Assembly: GCF_020881035.1 (NCBI RefSeq)
Contig: NZ_JAJITC010000006.1
Location: forward strand, 62,001 to 126,000
Direction of reading: 5' to 3'
DNA: 64,000 nucleotides
DNA from: Paraburkholderia translucens
GTDB taxonomy: Bacteria > Pseudomonadota > Gammaproteobacteria > Burkholderiales > Burkholderiaceae
Part shown: positions 16,253 to 25,386 of the stretch, piece by piece
How the letters are laid out: the number at the start of each line of letters is the position of its first letter
Numbering within the stretch: the stretch's first letter is position 1
Translations under genes and position numbers: made by a program
The notes under the pieces: model-generated
The model's database searches: none
Seen by the model: only the letters and a program-made list of their open reading frames with translations
Told to the model about the DNA's origin: nothing

Positions 16253-17233
16253 TCACCGCTTCGGGGCCGTCACCAGTTGCAGCGGCGTTTCGATGAGCGG
16301 CGACAAGTCGCGCTGCTTGCGCCGCTCGGTCACGGCTTTCAACGCGAAGTCGATGCCGAATACCGCTTGCCGGTCAGCGAACTGGTTCATGGTGGCAAGC
16401 ACACGGCCATCGGCGAGCAGCGGCTTGATTGCATCGATCGCGTCGTAGCCGGTGACGTAGACGCCGCCTTCACGGCCCGCGTCGCGAATTGCGTCGACCG
16501 CGCCCATCGCCATATTGTCGTTACCGCATAGCAGCGCGCGAAGCTGCGGATGGTCGGCGAGCATCTTCGCGGCCACGTCGCGGCCCTTGCCATACTCCCA
16601 GTTGCCCGGCTCGACCGCGACGACCTCGATGCTGGCGGCCTCCATCGCGTCGCGGCTGCCGGCCGTGCGCTGTTGCGCATTGCGGGTCACCGAAATGCCC
16701 TCGATGATGCCGACCTGATCGCCGGGCTTCAGCCACTTCGCCAGATAATCGCCGACCTGCTTTGCGCCACTGCGATTGTTCGGTCCGACGAAAGGCACCG
16801 AAATGCGGGCGGCCGCTTGCGCCTTGTCGTCGAGCGGGTTGTCGATCGTAATCGTGATGATGCCGGCTTTGATCGCGCGCGCGACCACCGGAATCAGCGC
16901 CTTCGAGTCGGTCGGCGCGAGCACGATCGCGTTCATCTTGGCCTTGATCATCTCTTCGACCATGCGGATCTGCGCGCCGGTGTCGGTCTGTTTGACCGTG
17001 CCGCGAATCGTCAGATTGAATTGTGTCGAGAAGTGATCCTGGTAATTGCGCGCGGCGTTGACCATCGCGACCGAGAACGGGTCCGGCAACGATTTCAGCA
17101 CCAGCGCGATCTTCGGCTTCGCGCCGGGCGGCACTTCGGCACGGGCGTCGCTGGCGAACCGCGCGATGTCGATGAGACTTGTTGCGGCCAGCGCACCGGC
17201 GAGCAGCACGCGGCGGCGCAAGTTCTGCGTCAT
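16253..17233 (-). CDS. RbsB-like sugar-binding protein
   Basis: A 326-residue periplasmic binding protein (Peripla_BP_4 type). Start ATG 17233 overlaps the stop of the LRR-kinase by four bases (ATGA). The N-terminus NLRRRVLLAGALAATSLIDI has tandem arginines and could be a Tat or Sec signal. The mature protein begins KPKIALVLKSLPDPFSVAMV. It has AIVLAPTDSKALIPVVARAI and DNPLDD, the ribose/xylitol-type ligand-binding segment, and LLCGNDNMAMGAVDAIR. No sugar ABC permease or ATPase follows. Being translationally coupled to a protein kinase is unusual and suggests it feeds a sensing pathway or a remote transporter. Confidence 0.85.
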   Translation of the reverse strand: MTQNLRRRVLLAGALAATSLIDIARFASDARAEVPPGAKPKIALVLKSLPDPFSVAMVNAARNYQDHFSTQFNLTIRGTVKQTDTGAQIRMVEEMIKAKMNAIVLAPTDSKALIPVVARAIKAGIITITIDNPLDDKAQAAARISVPFVGPNNRSGAKQVGDYLAKWLKPGDQVGIIEGISVTRNAQQRTAGSRDAMEAASIEVVAVEPGNWEYGKGRDVAAKMLADHPQLRALLCGNDNMAMGAVDAIRDAGREGGVYVTGYDAIDAIKPLLADGRVLATMNQFADRQAVFGIDFALKAVTERRKQRDLSPLIETPLQLVTAPKR

Positions 17234-18627
17234 GGTTCGACTCCTTCGCGGGCGTGCCGATCGAACGACGCGACGCTGGCGGCAATTTCGTCGAAGAGCG
17301 GCCGGCTGTCGATGTCTTCGCTCAGACAACGCGTCTTCAATGCGCTCAGTTGCGCGGCGATCACCGGTTCCGTATCGAGCCCATCGAACGCATTGCAGCG
17401 CTCGAGCAACTCTTCCAGCAGACAGCCATACGCTCTCACCTCGAGCCGCTGCAATGCGATACCGAGCGCACGATCGCCTGCGTCATAAAACGATGCCGCG
17501 CCGAAATCGCCGAGCAGCGCGTGCCCCGCGCCGCCGTGCAGGATATTGTGGGCGTAGAGATCGCCATGCATCACGCCACGCCGATGCAGATGACTCGCGA
17601 CGTTCGCGATGCCGCTCGCGATCCCCAGCACCGTCGCCAGGTCGAAGCTTGTGTCATCGCGATAGATATCGCGTGTGCACGATGCGAGGCTCGGCGGACC
17701 GGCTAGATTGGCGAAGCGCGGATCGATCAATCCCATCACAAGGCCGTGCGTGTCCGACGGATGTCCGATCACATTGCCGAGCACGGGGATCAGGTTCGCA
17801 TGCTCGCCGCCGCGAATGGAAGCCGCCATTTCGCAGTCGGGCAAACCGTCGCTCGTCACCGCGCCCTTGAACAGCTTGACGGCGACCGCACGCGGGGCGG
17901 GCTCGTTTTCCATCTGCAGCGTCGCGCGATAGATCACGCCCGATGCGCCCTCGCCCAATGGTTGTTCGAGCCGCAACGCCTGCCAGCGGATGCCGCTGAT
18001 CGGCGTATCACTGAACGCCGCCTGTTCGAGCGCCGCGTTGAACGGATTGCCCGCATACGCGAGCCACGCAAGCCTCGGCAGACGCAGCAGCCAGCGCGGC
18101 AACGCGCCGAAACGATTCGCCGCGAGCCGTAGCAATTCGAGCCGCTTGCATGCAGCCATCTCCTCAGGCAACGCGCGCAGCCGGTTGCCGGCGAGCATTA
18201 GTTTCTGCAGTCGCGTGCAACGGCCAATCTCCGCCGGCAAACGCTCGATGTCGTTGTCGGTCAGGATCAGCCAACGCAGTTGCGGCGGCAGCGCGCCCCC
18301 CGGCACCTCGCGGATGCGATTCCCCTTGAAGCCGACCATGCTCAGTTGCTCGCATTCGCCGAGTACGGCGGGCAGTTCGGTGAACGGGTTGCCGGACGCG
18401 AACAGAATGCGCAATTTGCGCAGGCGTGGCAGATCGTCGGGCAGCGTCGTCAGTGCATTGTTCGACAGGTCGAGCACTTCGAGCGTGTCGGCGAGATCGA
18501 AAATCTCGCGCGGAAATTCGCTCAGGCCGCACGCGAGCTTGAGTTCGCGCGCACCCGCCAAATGCCCGGCCCGCAGTTGTTCTAAAGTCGTGGTCACAGT
18601 CGTGGGAAGGTAGATCGGGTTGCGCAT
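17230..18627 (-). CDS. Leucine-rich-repeat protein with C-terminal protein kinase domain
   Basis: A 465-residue two-domain protein with no signal peptide or membrane segment. Residues about 25-200 contain roughly seven leucine-rich repeats (for example LEVLDLSNNALTTLPDDL and LRWLILTDNDIERLPAEI). Residues about 217-460 are a Hanks-type kinase: Gly loop GEGASGVIYRA (225-235), Lys251 in VAVKLF, catalytic loop HGDLYAHNIL (Asp356, Asn361) and the metal loop DFG (374-376). All key residues are present, so it should be an active cytoplasmic Ser/Thr or Tyr kinase whose LRR part may bind a partner. Its stop overlaps the sugar-binding-protein start. The nearest phosphatase gene in the window is the PP2C at 61020, over 40 kb away. 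Confidence 0.9.
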   Translation of the reverse strand: MRNPIYLPTTVTTTLEQLRAGHLAGARELKLACGLSEFPREIFDLADTLEVLDLSNNALTTLPDDLPRLRKLRILFASGNPFTELPAVLGECEQLSMVGFKGNRIREVPGGALPPQLRWLILTDNDIERLPAEIGRCTRLQKLMLAGNRLRALPEEMAACKRLELLRLAANRFGALPRWLLRLPRLAWLAYAGNPFNAALEQAAFSDTPISGIRWQALRLEQPLGEGASGVIYRATLQMENEPAPRAVAVKLFKGAVTSDGLPDCEMAASIRGGEHANLIPVLGNVIGHPSDTHGLVMGLIDPRFANLAGPPSLASCTRDIYRDDTSFDLATVLGIASGIANVASHLHRRGVMHGDLYAHNILHGGAGHALLGDFGAASFYDAGDRALGIALQRLEVRAYGCLLEELLERCNAFDGLDTEPVIAAQLSALKTRCLSEDIDSRPLFDEIAASVASFDRHAREGVEP

Positions 18628-18855
18628 ACGGCGCGTCGTCCCGAAGCTATCGATTTTACTGAGTCGCAGGGCATCTGGGGTTTTCTGCGCTACAGTGACT
18701 TCAGCGGCGCGATGGTCACGATCGTCGCGGCCATGTCGATTGCGAATGAGACAGCAATATCCGAAGTGCGTTCAGGCCACGCGAGCGAGACACTACCGGA
18801 TATCGGTGCAGCCTTCTTGCAGCTTTGCGCCTCAACCTTGTCAGGAGTTTGGACA

Positions 18856-19479
18856 GTGACGTACGCATACAAGTTGATCGATTCGCCGGTCGGTCAGTTA
18901 AAGCTCGTGGCAAAAGGCGAACGCCTTGCCGCGATTCTGTGGGAGCACGACAAGCCGAGCCGCGTGCGACTCGGCGAAATGACCGAGGCGAACGAGCGGG
19001 CGGTGCTAGTCGAAACCGAGCGGCAATTGCGCGAGTACTTCGCGGGCACGCGGCAGGCCTTCGATCTGCCGCTCGATTTTCAGGGTACCGAGTTTCAGAA
19101 GCAGGTGTGGCACGCGCTGCTGACCATCCCATTCGGCCAGACGCGCAGCTATTCGGAGATCGCGCGGCAGATCGGCAATGTCAACGCCGTGCGCGCGGTG
19201 GGCGCGGCAAATGGCCGGAATCCGATCTCGATCGTCGCGCCGTGTCATCGCGTGATTGGCGCGTCAGGCGAGCTGACGGGATTCGCCGGCGGCCTGGCCA
19301 ACAAGATGCGGCTGCTTTCGCTGGAGGCGGGGCAGACGTCGCTCGAAGCAGCGGCGCATGATACGCAACCGCACGCGCCGGTGCGGGAAGCGCCGCCAGC
19401 GGCTCGAGACGATGCGCCCGCGAAACCGGTGCAGCATCAGCCCAGTCGAGGAACGCAGGGTTCCCTGTTTGGCATCTGA
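18856..19479 (+). CDS. ogt: Methylated-DNA--protein-cysteine methyltransferase
   Basis: A 207-residue suicide repair enzyme that transfers alkyl groups from O6-methylguanine to its own Cys. GTG start at 18856 is supported by CAGGAG about ten bases upstream. The active site is IVAPCHRVIGASGELTGFAG. FQKQVWHALLTIPFGQTRSY is the DNA-binding helix region with the Arg finger nearby (NAVRAVGAANGRNPIS). Residues 1-105 form the usual N-terminal alpha/beta domain. The last 45 residues (PHAPVREAPPAARD and onward) are a low-complexity tail absent from typical Ogt proteins. The gene stands alone, divergent from the LRR-kinase. Confidence 0.93.
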   Translation: MTYAYKLIDSPVGQLKLVAKGERLAAILWEHDKPSRVRLGEMTEANERAVLVETERQLREYFAGTRQAFDLPLDFQGTEFQKQVWHALLTIPFGQTRSYSEIARQIGNVNAVRAVGAANGRNPISIVAPCHRVIGASGELTGFAGGLANKMRLLSLEAGQTSLEAAAHDTQPHAPVREAPPAARDDAPAKPVQHQPSRGTQGSLFGI

Positions 19480-19498
19480 CGCGAGACACACCCGGCAT

Positions 19499-20740
19499 TC
19501 AGGAACGACTGGCCGATAGCTCCAGCAGCATCGAAGCGGCGGCCGTCGCCGCAACCTGGCAGCCGAGCACGATGTGCTCCTCGGCCGTGTCCTCGATAAA
19601 GTCGTGACTCACGCCGCCAATGCTCGGCACGAACATCATGCAGGCCGGCATGCAACGCGCGATCACCTGCGCATCGTGCGCGGCGCCGCTCGGCATGCGC
19701 AGCCACTGCCCGGGCGCGATCGCTTCGGCGGCTCGCGCAATGTGCTGCGCGAGCGTGGCATCCATGCCGACCGGCTCGATGGGCTCCTCGATAGTCTGTA
19801 ATTCGACGCTCACCGCGTTATTGGCGTTGAAGTCGCGCACCAGACCGGCAAGCGCCTGATCCATTGCCTTGAGCCGCGCCGGATTCGCGTCGCGGAATTG
19901 CAGGTCCATCTCGGCCGCGCCCGGCACGACGCTCATCGCGCCCGGGTCGAGATCGATGCGGCCCACGGTCCAGACGGTATCCGCGTCAGCCAGTTGCGCG
20001 AACACGTCGTTCATCCGCGTGATGAACGCGACCAGCGCCGCGCCCGCATCGCGGCGGATCGCCATTGGCGTCGTGCCCGCGTGATTGCGCTGCCCCGTGA
20101 AGCGCAGCCGCGATTCGCGCAGCCCGACGATCGTCGTGACGACGCCGATCGCTTTGCCGAGCGCTTCGAGCCGCCCGCCCTGCTCGATATGCGGCTCCAG
20201 ATACGCGACCTGGCGCCCCGCCTCGAAGCGCGCGCGCGGCCTGCGCGCGAGTCCCGCCGCATCGAGCACGTCGGCGAGACGCTCGCCCTGCCGGTTCGTC
20301 GCGCCGCGAATCGATTCGTCGACAGCCTCGCCGACGAAGCTGCGGCTACCGAGCAGGCCCGAGAACGTGCCCTCCTCGTCGATCCACGACGCGACGTCGA
20401 CGGCGAGATGCCGCGTCGCATCGTGCTCGGCGAACGCGCGGGCGATCTCCAGCCCGTACATCACGCCCATCGCGCCGTCGAGCCAGCCGCCGGTCGGCTG
20501 CGTGTCCGTATGCGAGCCGATCACGAGCGCGGGACCGCTATTGCGCGAGCGTCCGAACACGGTGCCCACGCCGTCGATGCGTGCGTCGAGCCCCGCCTCC
20601 GTCATCCTGCCGACCAGCCATTCGCGCGCCGCCAGATCGACCGGCGACAACGCCAGCCGGACCACGCCGGGTCCCGTCGCGCCAAAACCGCGCAGCCGTT
20701 TGAGGTCGGCCATCAGCCGGTTTGGATCGATCTTCACCAC
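19499..20740 (-). CDS. M20-family Zn hydrolase (allantoate/N-carbamoyl-amino-acid amidohydrolase)
   Basis: A 413-residue amidohydrolase. The start is set at a GTG (20740), which has AGGAG eight bases upstream; the longer frame adds an implausible basic leader. Metal ligands appear in VIGSHTDTQPTGGWLDGAMG, DEEGTFSGLLGSRSF and HIEQGG, and the C-terminal His in SIGGVSHDFIEDT. The dimerisation insert begins LRFTGQRNHAGTTPMAIRRD. This is the HyuC/AllC pattern. It would cleave an N-carbamoyl-L-amino acid or allantoate or a ureido relative. No allantoin or hydantoin genes are nearby, so the substrate is open. Confidence 0.88.
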   Translation of the reverse strand: MVKIDPNRLMADLKRLRGFGATGPGVVRLALSPVDLAAREWLVGRMTEAGLDARIDGVGTVFGRSRNSGPALVIGSHTDTQPTGGWLDGAMGVMYGLEIARAFAEHDATRHLAVDVASWIDEEGTFSGLLGSRSFVGEAVDESIRGATNRQGERLADVLDAAGLARRPRARFEAGRQVAYLEPHIEQGGRLEALGKAIGVVTTIVGLRESRLRFTGQRNHAGTTPMAIRRDAGAALVAFITRMNDVFAQLADADTVWTVGRIDLDPGAMSVVPGAAEMDLQFRDANPARLKAMDQALAGLVRDFNANNAVSVELQTIEEPIEPVGMDATLAQHIARAAEAIAPGQWLRMPSGAAHDAQVIARCMPACMMFVPSIGGVSHDFIEDTAEEHIVLGCQVAATAAASMLLELSASRS

Positions 20741-20934
20741 GTCGTCGTCTCCTGGAATGGATTGCCGATGCCCCCGCGCGAAAATCGCCCGGCGACGTAT
20801 CGCAAGCGCGCCTGACCGCCCGATTGAAATGGAGAAAACCGCCGCGCTGCCAAGCGCGGCCATGTCACGATAGCGCCGCCACGGCGGGCACCCTCGCTAA
20901 GCGGACTAGCCGTCCGCTTCCCGCGTTCACCAGC

Positions 20935-21642
20935 TCATTTCCACAGCTGGCGGCCAAAGAACGTCAGCGTACGATCCCACGCCTGTTGTGCCCAGACCGG
21001 ATCGTATTGCGTCGCCGCGATGCGGCCCGGCCCGACCGCCTCTTCGTTCGCGAACGCATGATGCGCCTGGTAGCGATGAAACTCGAGCTCGACCTTCGCG
21101 TCGGTCAGTTTCTTTTCGAGCGCGTCGACGGTGTCGGCTGCAAAGAACTCGTCCTGCAGAGCCCAGTGACCCATCACCGGCACCTTGATCTTCGATGCGT
21201 CGACATAGTCGAGCGGCGGGAAGCCATACCAGACGACGCCGGCCGCCGCCTCGGGCACATTGCAAAGCGCGAGCAGCGTCAGCGCGCCGCCCATGCAGAA
21301 GCCGGTCACACCGACCTTCGCCGCGTGCTGCTGCAGATACTGGACCGCGCCGCGCACGTCCTGCGTCGCCGCGTCGCCGAAATCGAGGCCGCTCATCAGA
21401 TGGTTTGCCTCTTCCTGTTCAACCGTCGATTTGCCGCGATACAGATCGGGCACGAGCGCGAAGTAGCCGGCCTTCGCGAGGCGGTCGGCGACGCCGCGAA
21501 TCTGGTCATTCAAACCCCACCATTCCTGAATCACGACGACCGCGGGCGCGCCCGCGGTTTTTTCAGGCTTCGCGAGATAGCCCTGTAGCTGCTTGCCGTC
21601 GGGACGGTTGAAGGTGATCATCGAACCTGCGTGCTGTGTCAT
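20935..21642 (-). CDS. Dienelactone hydrolase family protein
   Basis: A 235-residue alpha/beta hydrolase of the DLH family. The nucleophile is the Cys of VTGFCMGGALTLLAL. The triad is completed by an Asp in LQDEFFAAD and the His of YQAHHAFANEE. QEWWGLNDQIRGVADRLAKA is the characteristic N-terminal motif. The family opens dienelactone in chlorocatechol degradation, but many members act on other lactones or esters. No catechol genes are adjacent. ATG at 21642 with an AGGAG-like sequence upstream is convincing. Confidence 0.9.
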   Translation of the reverse strand: MTQHAGSMITFNRPDGKQLQGYLAKPEKTAGAPAVVVIQEWWGLNDQIRGVADRLAKAGYFALVPDLYRGKSTVEQEEANHLMSGLDFGDAATQDVRGAVQYLQQHAAKVGVTGFCMGGALTLLALCNVPEAAAGVVWYGFPPLDYVDASKIKVPVMGHWALQDEFFAADTVDALEKKLTDAKVELEFHRYQAHHAFANEEAVGPGRIAATQYDPVWAQQAWDRTLTFFGRQLWK

Positions 21643-22262
21643 GGGTCGCTCCTCGTGTGGACGAAACCGCTAGCATAGCGCCACTGCCCCGTGCCATGTC
21701 CTGTCGCAATCGCCTCGCCGCAAGCGCGCGTCCGACGATTCCGCGCGTTATTTCAATCCAACGATATGAAGATAATCCTACGGAAAAACTCACAAATCAG
21801 TCCACCGGCGAGTGGTTCCAAAAAATATGTTTGCGAAGCTATACTCAGTGCCATGCTTTCTGGTTCAACTTCCCGACCGCAGAGCTATCGGCAAAACACA
21901 TTATCAATTTTCTGTTGGAAACCGTCGTTAAAGCGCGTGCGGATCGATTCATGCGTCGCGGCGGCGGCCTGAAATCCGCTACATGTGCTGCTTTGTGGCT
22001 TCACGTCTCTCAGGTTCTGGCAATCACCCTCGGATGCCAGAATCTTTAAGCCGACACATTGTGTCGGCCTTTTTTTTGCGCGACCCATTCTAATTTCGAA
22101 CCGCTTGATATTTTTAGCAATTCACGGTGCGGATTTAAAAAAATATAGACATCCCGTATCAAACCGGCATGCACCACGCCTGATTTAACGCGCACAGATT
22201 TAAGCGCTTTTATCCAATTATTGGGTCAGCTCGACTGAAGTCGTGACGTATTACGAAGTGCT
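21643..22262 (+). other. 620-base gap; possible small-RNA transcript ending in a terminator
   Basis: No recognisable protein is encoded. Two overlapping plus-strand frames (21636-22049 and 21691-21972) lack ribosome-binding sites and family motifs. GC falls noticeably around 21770-21910 and again at 22090-22210. The plus strand ends in a strong terminator at 22050-22077 with no supported gene before it, so a non-coding RNA or an unrecognised short peptide gene is possible. Confidence 0.35.
22050..22077 (+). terminator. Rho-independent terminator
   Basis: GCCGACAC (22050-22057), loop ATT, GTGTCGGC (22061-22068), then a C and a run of eight T residues. It acts on the plus strand. No confident gene ends upstream. 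Confidence 0.85.
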
Positions 22263-23390
22263 TTAGAAGCGCTCCACCACGCCGAATTGCACGCCGGCCA
22301 CCGGCGCGCCCGGATAGGCGACCGGTAGCCCGGTCACGTTGACGCCGCGCAGCGTGAAGCTCGAGTCGTCGTGATTCGCGAGATACGCGGCGCTGAAGTA
22401 CAGCAGCAGCGTAGGCGACATGTTGTATTCGAATGCGGCGCTGAACTGGTCCGCGCTGCCGCCCGCCGTCGTGTAGTCGCGCACGTGCGCATAGCCGAGC
22501 GACGCGCGCGCATTGGTCGAAAAACTATACTGCGCCGACAGCGAGCCGCCCGCGCCGTGATAGACCGGCGTGCCGCCATCGCCGTTGAAAAAGGACAGCC
22601 ACACGCGCAGCTTGCCGAAGGCATAGTTCGCGCCGCCGAGATTCGCGCGCAGCGCCCCGGCCCCGTGCGTCTGCTGATGCGCGTAGGACAGGCGCAATCC
22701 GTCGAGCCGATACGACGTGGTCACGTAGTAACCGTCGATGCCATTGCCATCGTGCTCGGACGGATCGCGCGTCGCCATCATCAGCGTCGTGCTGAAGCCG
22801 GCGAGACTCGGCGACAGATACGCGAGCGCGTTGCTCGCATACGGCGTGATCTTCGACAGGTTGTTGAGCCCCGAGGCGATCGTGCCCGCGCCGAACGCGT
22901 CGAGATCGCCCTTGAACGGTATATAGATCGGCGAGTGCTGACGGCCGAAGCGTAGCTCGCCCCAAATGCCGCTCGCACCGATCCATGCCTGCCGATTGAA
23001 GATCGAGCCGGGCACCTGCTGGGTACCGTCGGTCGAGCTGAAGCCGTTTTCGAGCGTGAACACGATCGCGTTGCCGCCGCCGAGCGGCTCCGCGCCATGC
23101 AGTCCGACGCGCGAGCCGCGATATGCGCCGGAGTCCAGGCGCGGGGTCCAGCCGGAACCGGGGTCGGTGATTTCGAGGCTCGTATCGATCACGCCGTACA
23201 GCGCGATGAAGCCGGTATTGACGCGAGTGGCGACGTCGGTGCCTGTGTCGATGTCGGTGACGGCGGCCGCACCGTGCGCGTAGAGCAGCAGCGCCGCGCC
23301 CCATGCGCACACCGAGGTCGTCAAGGCTTCGCGGACACGGTTGAGCGGGCAAACCGGGGCGTGACGCAGGATGCGGTCCTCCTCAGGCAC
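22263..23390 (-). CDS. Outer-membrane porin, general (OmpC-like) type
   Basis: A porin whose mature part is about 330 residues and ends in the terminal Phe (GVVERF) needed for outer-membrane insertion. A hydrophobic signal core ALLLYAHGAAA precedes the mature start. ALYGVIDTSLEITDPGSGWT and SRVGLHGAEPLGGGNAIVFT are the betaproteobacterial porin signatures (LYGxxDxG, GSRxGxxGxExLGGGLxAxFxLE). FGRQHSPIYIPF marks the constriction loop region. The start is uncertain: GTG 23390 gives 375 residues, but neither it nor the longer frame to 23516 has a clear ribosome-binding site. Alternating beta strands run to the end. It would pass small hydrophilic solutes. Confidence 0.85.
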   Translation of the reverse strand: MPEEDRILRHAPVCPLNRVREALTTSVCAWGAALLLYAHGAAAVTDIDTGTDVATRVNTGFIALYGVIDTSLEITDPGSGWTPRLDSGAYRGSRVGLHGAEPLGGGNAIVFTLENGFSSTDGTQQVPGSIFNRQAWIGASGIWGELRFGRQHSPIYIPFKGDLDAFGAGTIASGLNNLSKITPYASNALAYLSPSLAGFSTTLMMATRDPSEHDGNGIDGYYVTTSYRLDGLRLSYAHQQTHGAGALRANLGGANYAFGKLRVWLSFFNGDGGTPVYHGAGGSLSAQYSFSTNARASLGYAHVRDYTTAGGSADQFSAAFEYNMSPTLLLYFSAAYLANHDDSSFTLRGVNVTGLPVAYPGAPVAGVQFGVVERF

Positions 23391-23520
23391 ATCGATCGGA
23401 TATTGCGCGAGCGAACTTACCACGTTCGGGCTGACGCGTGCGCGCTGTCCCGTTCGCTGGCGCACATCTGAACGAGGCCGTGTTTCGCGCGACGAATACT
23501 TTTGATCAAGGGACAACCCG

Positions 23521-23526
23521 TATAAT
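23521..23526 (+). promoter_or_regulatory. Possible -10 box of the MFS exporter gene
   Basis: A perfect TATAAT lies 94 bases upstream of the GTG at 23620. A matching -35 at 16-18 bases is not clear; TTGATC is only 13 bases away. An inverted repeat AGGTCAG / CTGACCT lies just downstream (about 23535-23577) and may be an operator. Confidence 0.35.
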
Positions 23527-23619
23527 CCGCCAAGAGGTCAGACAACTTGCGTAAAATCCGCAGGTCCTGACCTCAACCCGCAGCGCAGCATCCAACCCGA
23601 ACCGCCTTCCGTCCGATCC

Positions 23620-25194
23620 GTGAATTCCACCGTCTCCGCTAGCCCCGCCGCTTCTGCCCTGCCGTTCCGCCACGCGTTGTACGCGATGCTCGGCATCGGC
23701 CTCGTCAACATGCTGGTCGCGCTCGACCAGACTGTCGTCAGCACCGCGCTGCCGTCGATCGTCGCCGAGCTGCACGGCTTCGAATATTTCGCGTGGATCG
23801 CGAGCGCGTACATGCTCGCGTCGGTCGTCACGGTGCCCGTGTTCGGCCGGCTCGGCGACTACTTCGGCCGCAAGCGCTTCGTGATCGCCGCGGTCATCAC
23901 GTTCACGGTCGCGTCGGTGTTGTGCGGCCTCGCCAACAGCATGCTGTTTCTCGCGATGGCGCGCGGGCTGCAAGGCATCGGCGGCGGCATGATGGTCGGC
24001 ACCGCGTTCGCGTCGATCCCCGATCTGTTCCCCGATCCGCGCACGCGCGTGCGCTGGCAGGTCGTGCTGGCCGCCGCGTACGGCATCGGCACGGCGGCGG
24101 GCCCGTCGCTCGGCGGGTGGATGACCGAGCACCTCGGCTGGCGCTCGACGTTTCTCGTCAATCTGCCGGTCGGCGCGGCGGCGCTCTATTTCATCTCGAT
24201 GCATCTGCCGAGTTTCCGGCGGCCGCATGGGGGTGAAGTGAAGATCGACTGGCTCGGCGCGGGGCTCGTCGCCTTCGTGCTCGGCGGCTTGCAGGCATTT
24301 ATCGAAGCGGTGCCGAAGAACGGCCTGACCGTGGGCAATCTCGTGCTCGGCGTGTGCGTGATCGCCGGCGCGGTCGCGCTCTTTCTGTGCGAAAAGCGCG
24401 CGACGCATCCGATCATTCCGCTCGATCTGTTCAAGGACGCACAGCTCGTCACGCTTTTCACGCTCGGCATGCTGTCCGGCTTCGTGATGTTCTCGCTGAT
24501 TTTCTTCGCGCCCTTGCTGCTGCAAGGCGGCTTCGGTCTGTCGCCGCAGCAGGCGGGCCTGCTCGCGACGCCGATCGCCGCGTGCATCGCGATCGGCAGT
24601 CTGGTGAACACGCGAATCGTGATTCACATGAGGAAACCAACGCGCATTCTGTCGATCGGTTTCGGCCTGCTGATGTTCGCGTCGATCGCGCTCGCGTTCG
24701 CGAATCCCGACACGCCGCACTTGCGCATCGTGCTGCCGATGGGGGCGGTCGGCATCGGCCTCGGTTTCATCCTGAACAATTTGAACGTATTCGGCCAAGA
24801 GATCGCCGGACGCGAGCGTTTCGGTATCACGACCGCGCTACTCCAATCGACGCGCATGGTCGGCGGCATGCTCGGCACCAGCATCGTCGCGACCGTCGCG
24901 CAGCATCACTATCGCAACGTCGTCACGCGCACCATGAGCGTGCTCGGCGAGCCGGCCGCGTCGCAATGGCGGCCGCGTTTCGTCGATCTGCACATCCTCA
25001 TCGACGACGCGTCGCGCACGCAGCTGATCGCGGATATGAAGGCGACGGGGCTCAACACGACCGCGCTGATCGATAGCGCCCGCGATGCGCTCGTGCAGTC
25101 GATTCATATCGGCGTGTGGCTCACGGCGGTGGCGTCGCTGGCGGCCGCGCTGCTGGTGCAGCGGATCTCTCATGTGGTGTTTCGCAAGAGCTGA
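23620..25194 (+). CDS. DHA2-type MFS exporter (EmrB/QacA, 14 TM)
   Basis: A 524-residue inner-membrane antiporter with about 14 hydrophobic segments. MLVALDQTVVSTALPSIVAE is MFS motif D1, GRLGDYFGRKRFVIAA is motif A, and YGIGTAAGPSLGGWMTE is motif C of drug exporters. It should expel drugs or other toxic organics in exchange for protons. The start is a GTG with no strong ribosome-binding site, so a downstream start is possible. There is no adjacent EmrA-like membrane-fusion gene or TetR/MarR regulator. A TATAAT box and an inverted repeat lie in the leader. Confidence 0.9.
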   Translation: MNSTVSASPAASALPFRHALYAMLGIGLVNMLVALDQTVVSTALPSIVAELHGFEYFAWIASAYMLASVVTVPVFGRLGDYFGRKRFVIAAVITFTVASVLCGLANSMLFLAMARGLQGIGGGMMVGTAFASIPDLFPDPRTRVRWQVVLAAAYGIGTAAGPSLGGWMTEHLGWRSTFLVNLPVGAAALYFISMHLPSFRRPHGGEVKIDWLGAGLVAFVLGGLQAFIEAVPKNGLTVGNLVLGVCVIAGAVALFLCEKRATHPIIPLDLFKDAQLVTLFTLGMLSGFVMFSLIFFAPLLLQGGFGLSPQQAGLLATPIAACIAIGSLVNTRIVIHMRKPTRILSIGFGLLMFASIALAFANPDTPHLRIVLPMGAVGIGLGFILNNLNVFGQEIAGRERFGITTALLQSTRMVGGMLGTSIVATVAQHHYRNVVTRTMSVLGEPAASQWRPRFVDLHILIDDASRTQLIADMKATGLNTTALIDSARDALVQSIHIGVWLTAVASLAAALLVQRISHVVFRKS

Positions 25195-25386
25195 CCATCC
25201 GAACAAAACAGTTCTTCGCTCAACGAGACGACCGATGTGCACTGCAACAAGGTCGTCCCCAAGCGCTCGCAGTGAGTCTCGCGGCCAATCGCCTGACTCG
25301 CCCGGATGATTCGAACCCGATTTGTGCGGGAGCGCACGTCGATGGGATCGAATCGTAAGCTGGGCTTTGTAGCCTTGATTCACGAT

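Noticed and set aside
23506..24798. Minus-strand open frame of 430 codons over the MFS exporter
   Set aside because: Highly charged Arg/Asp/His composition typical of shadow frames; the plus-strand gene is clear.
25303..25320. Minus-strand GGTTCGAATC-like string resembling a tRNA T-arm
   Set aside because: The flanking bases do not form a T-stem and no acceptor or anticodon stem can be built around it.
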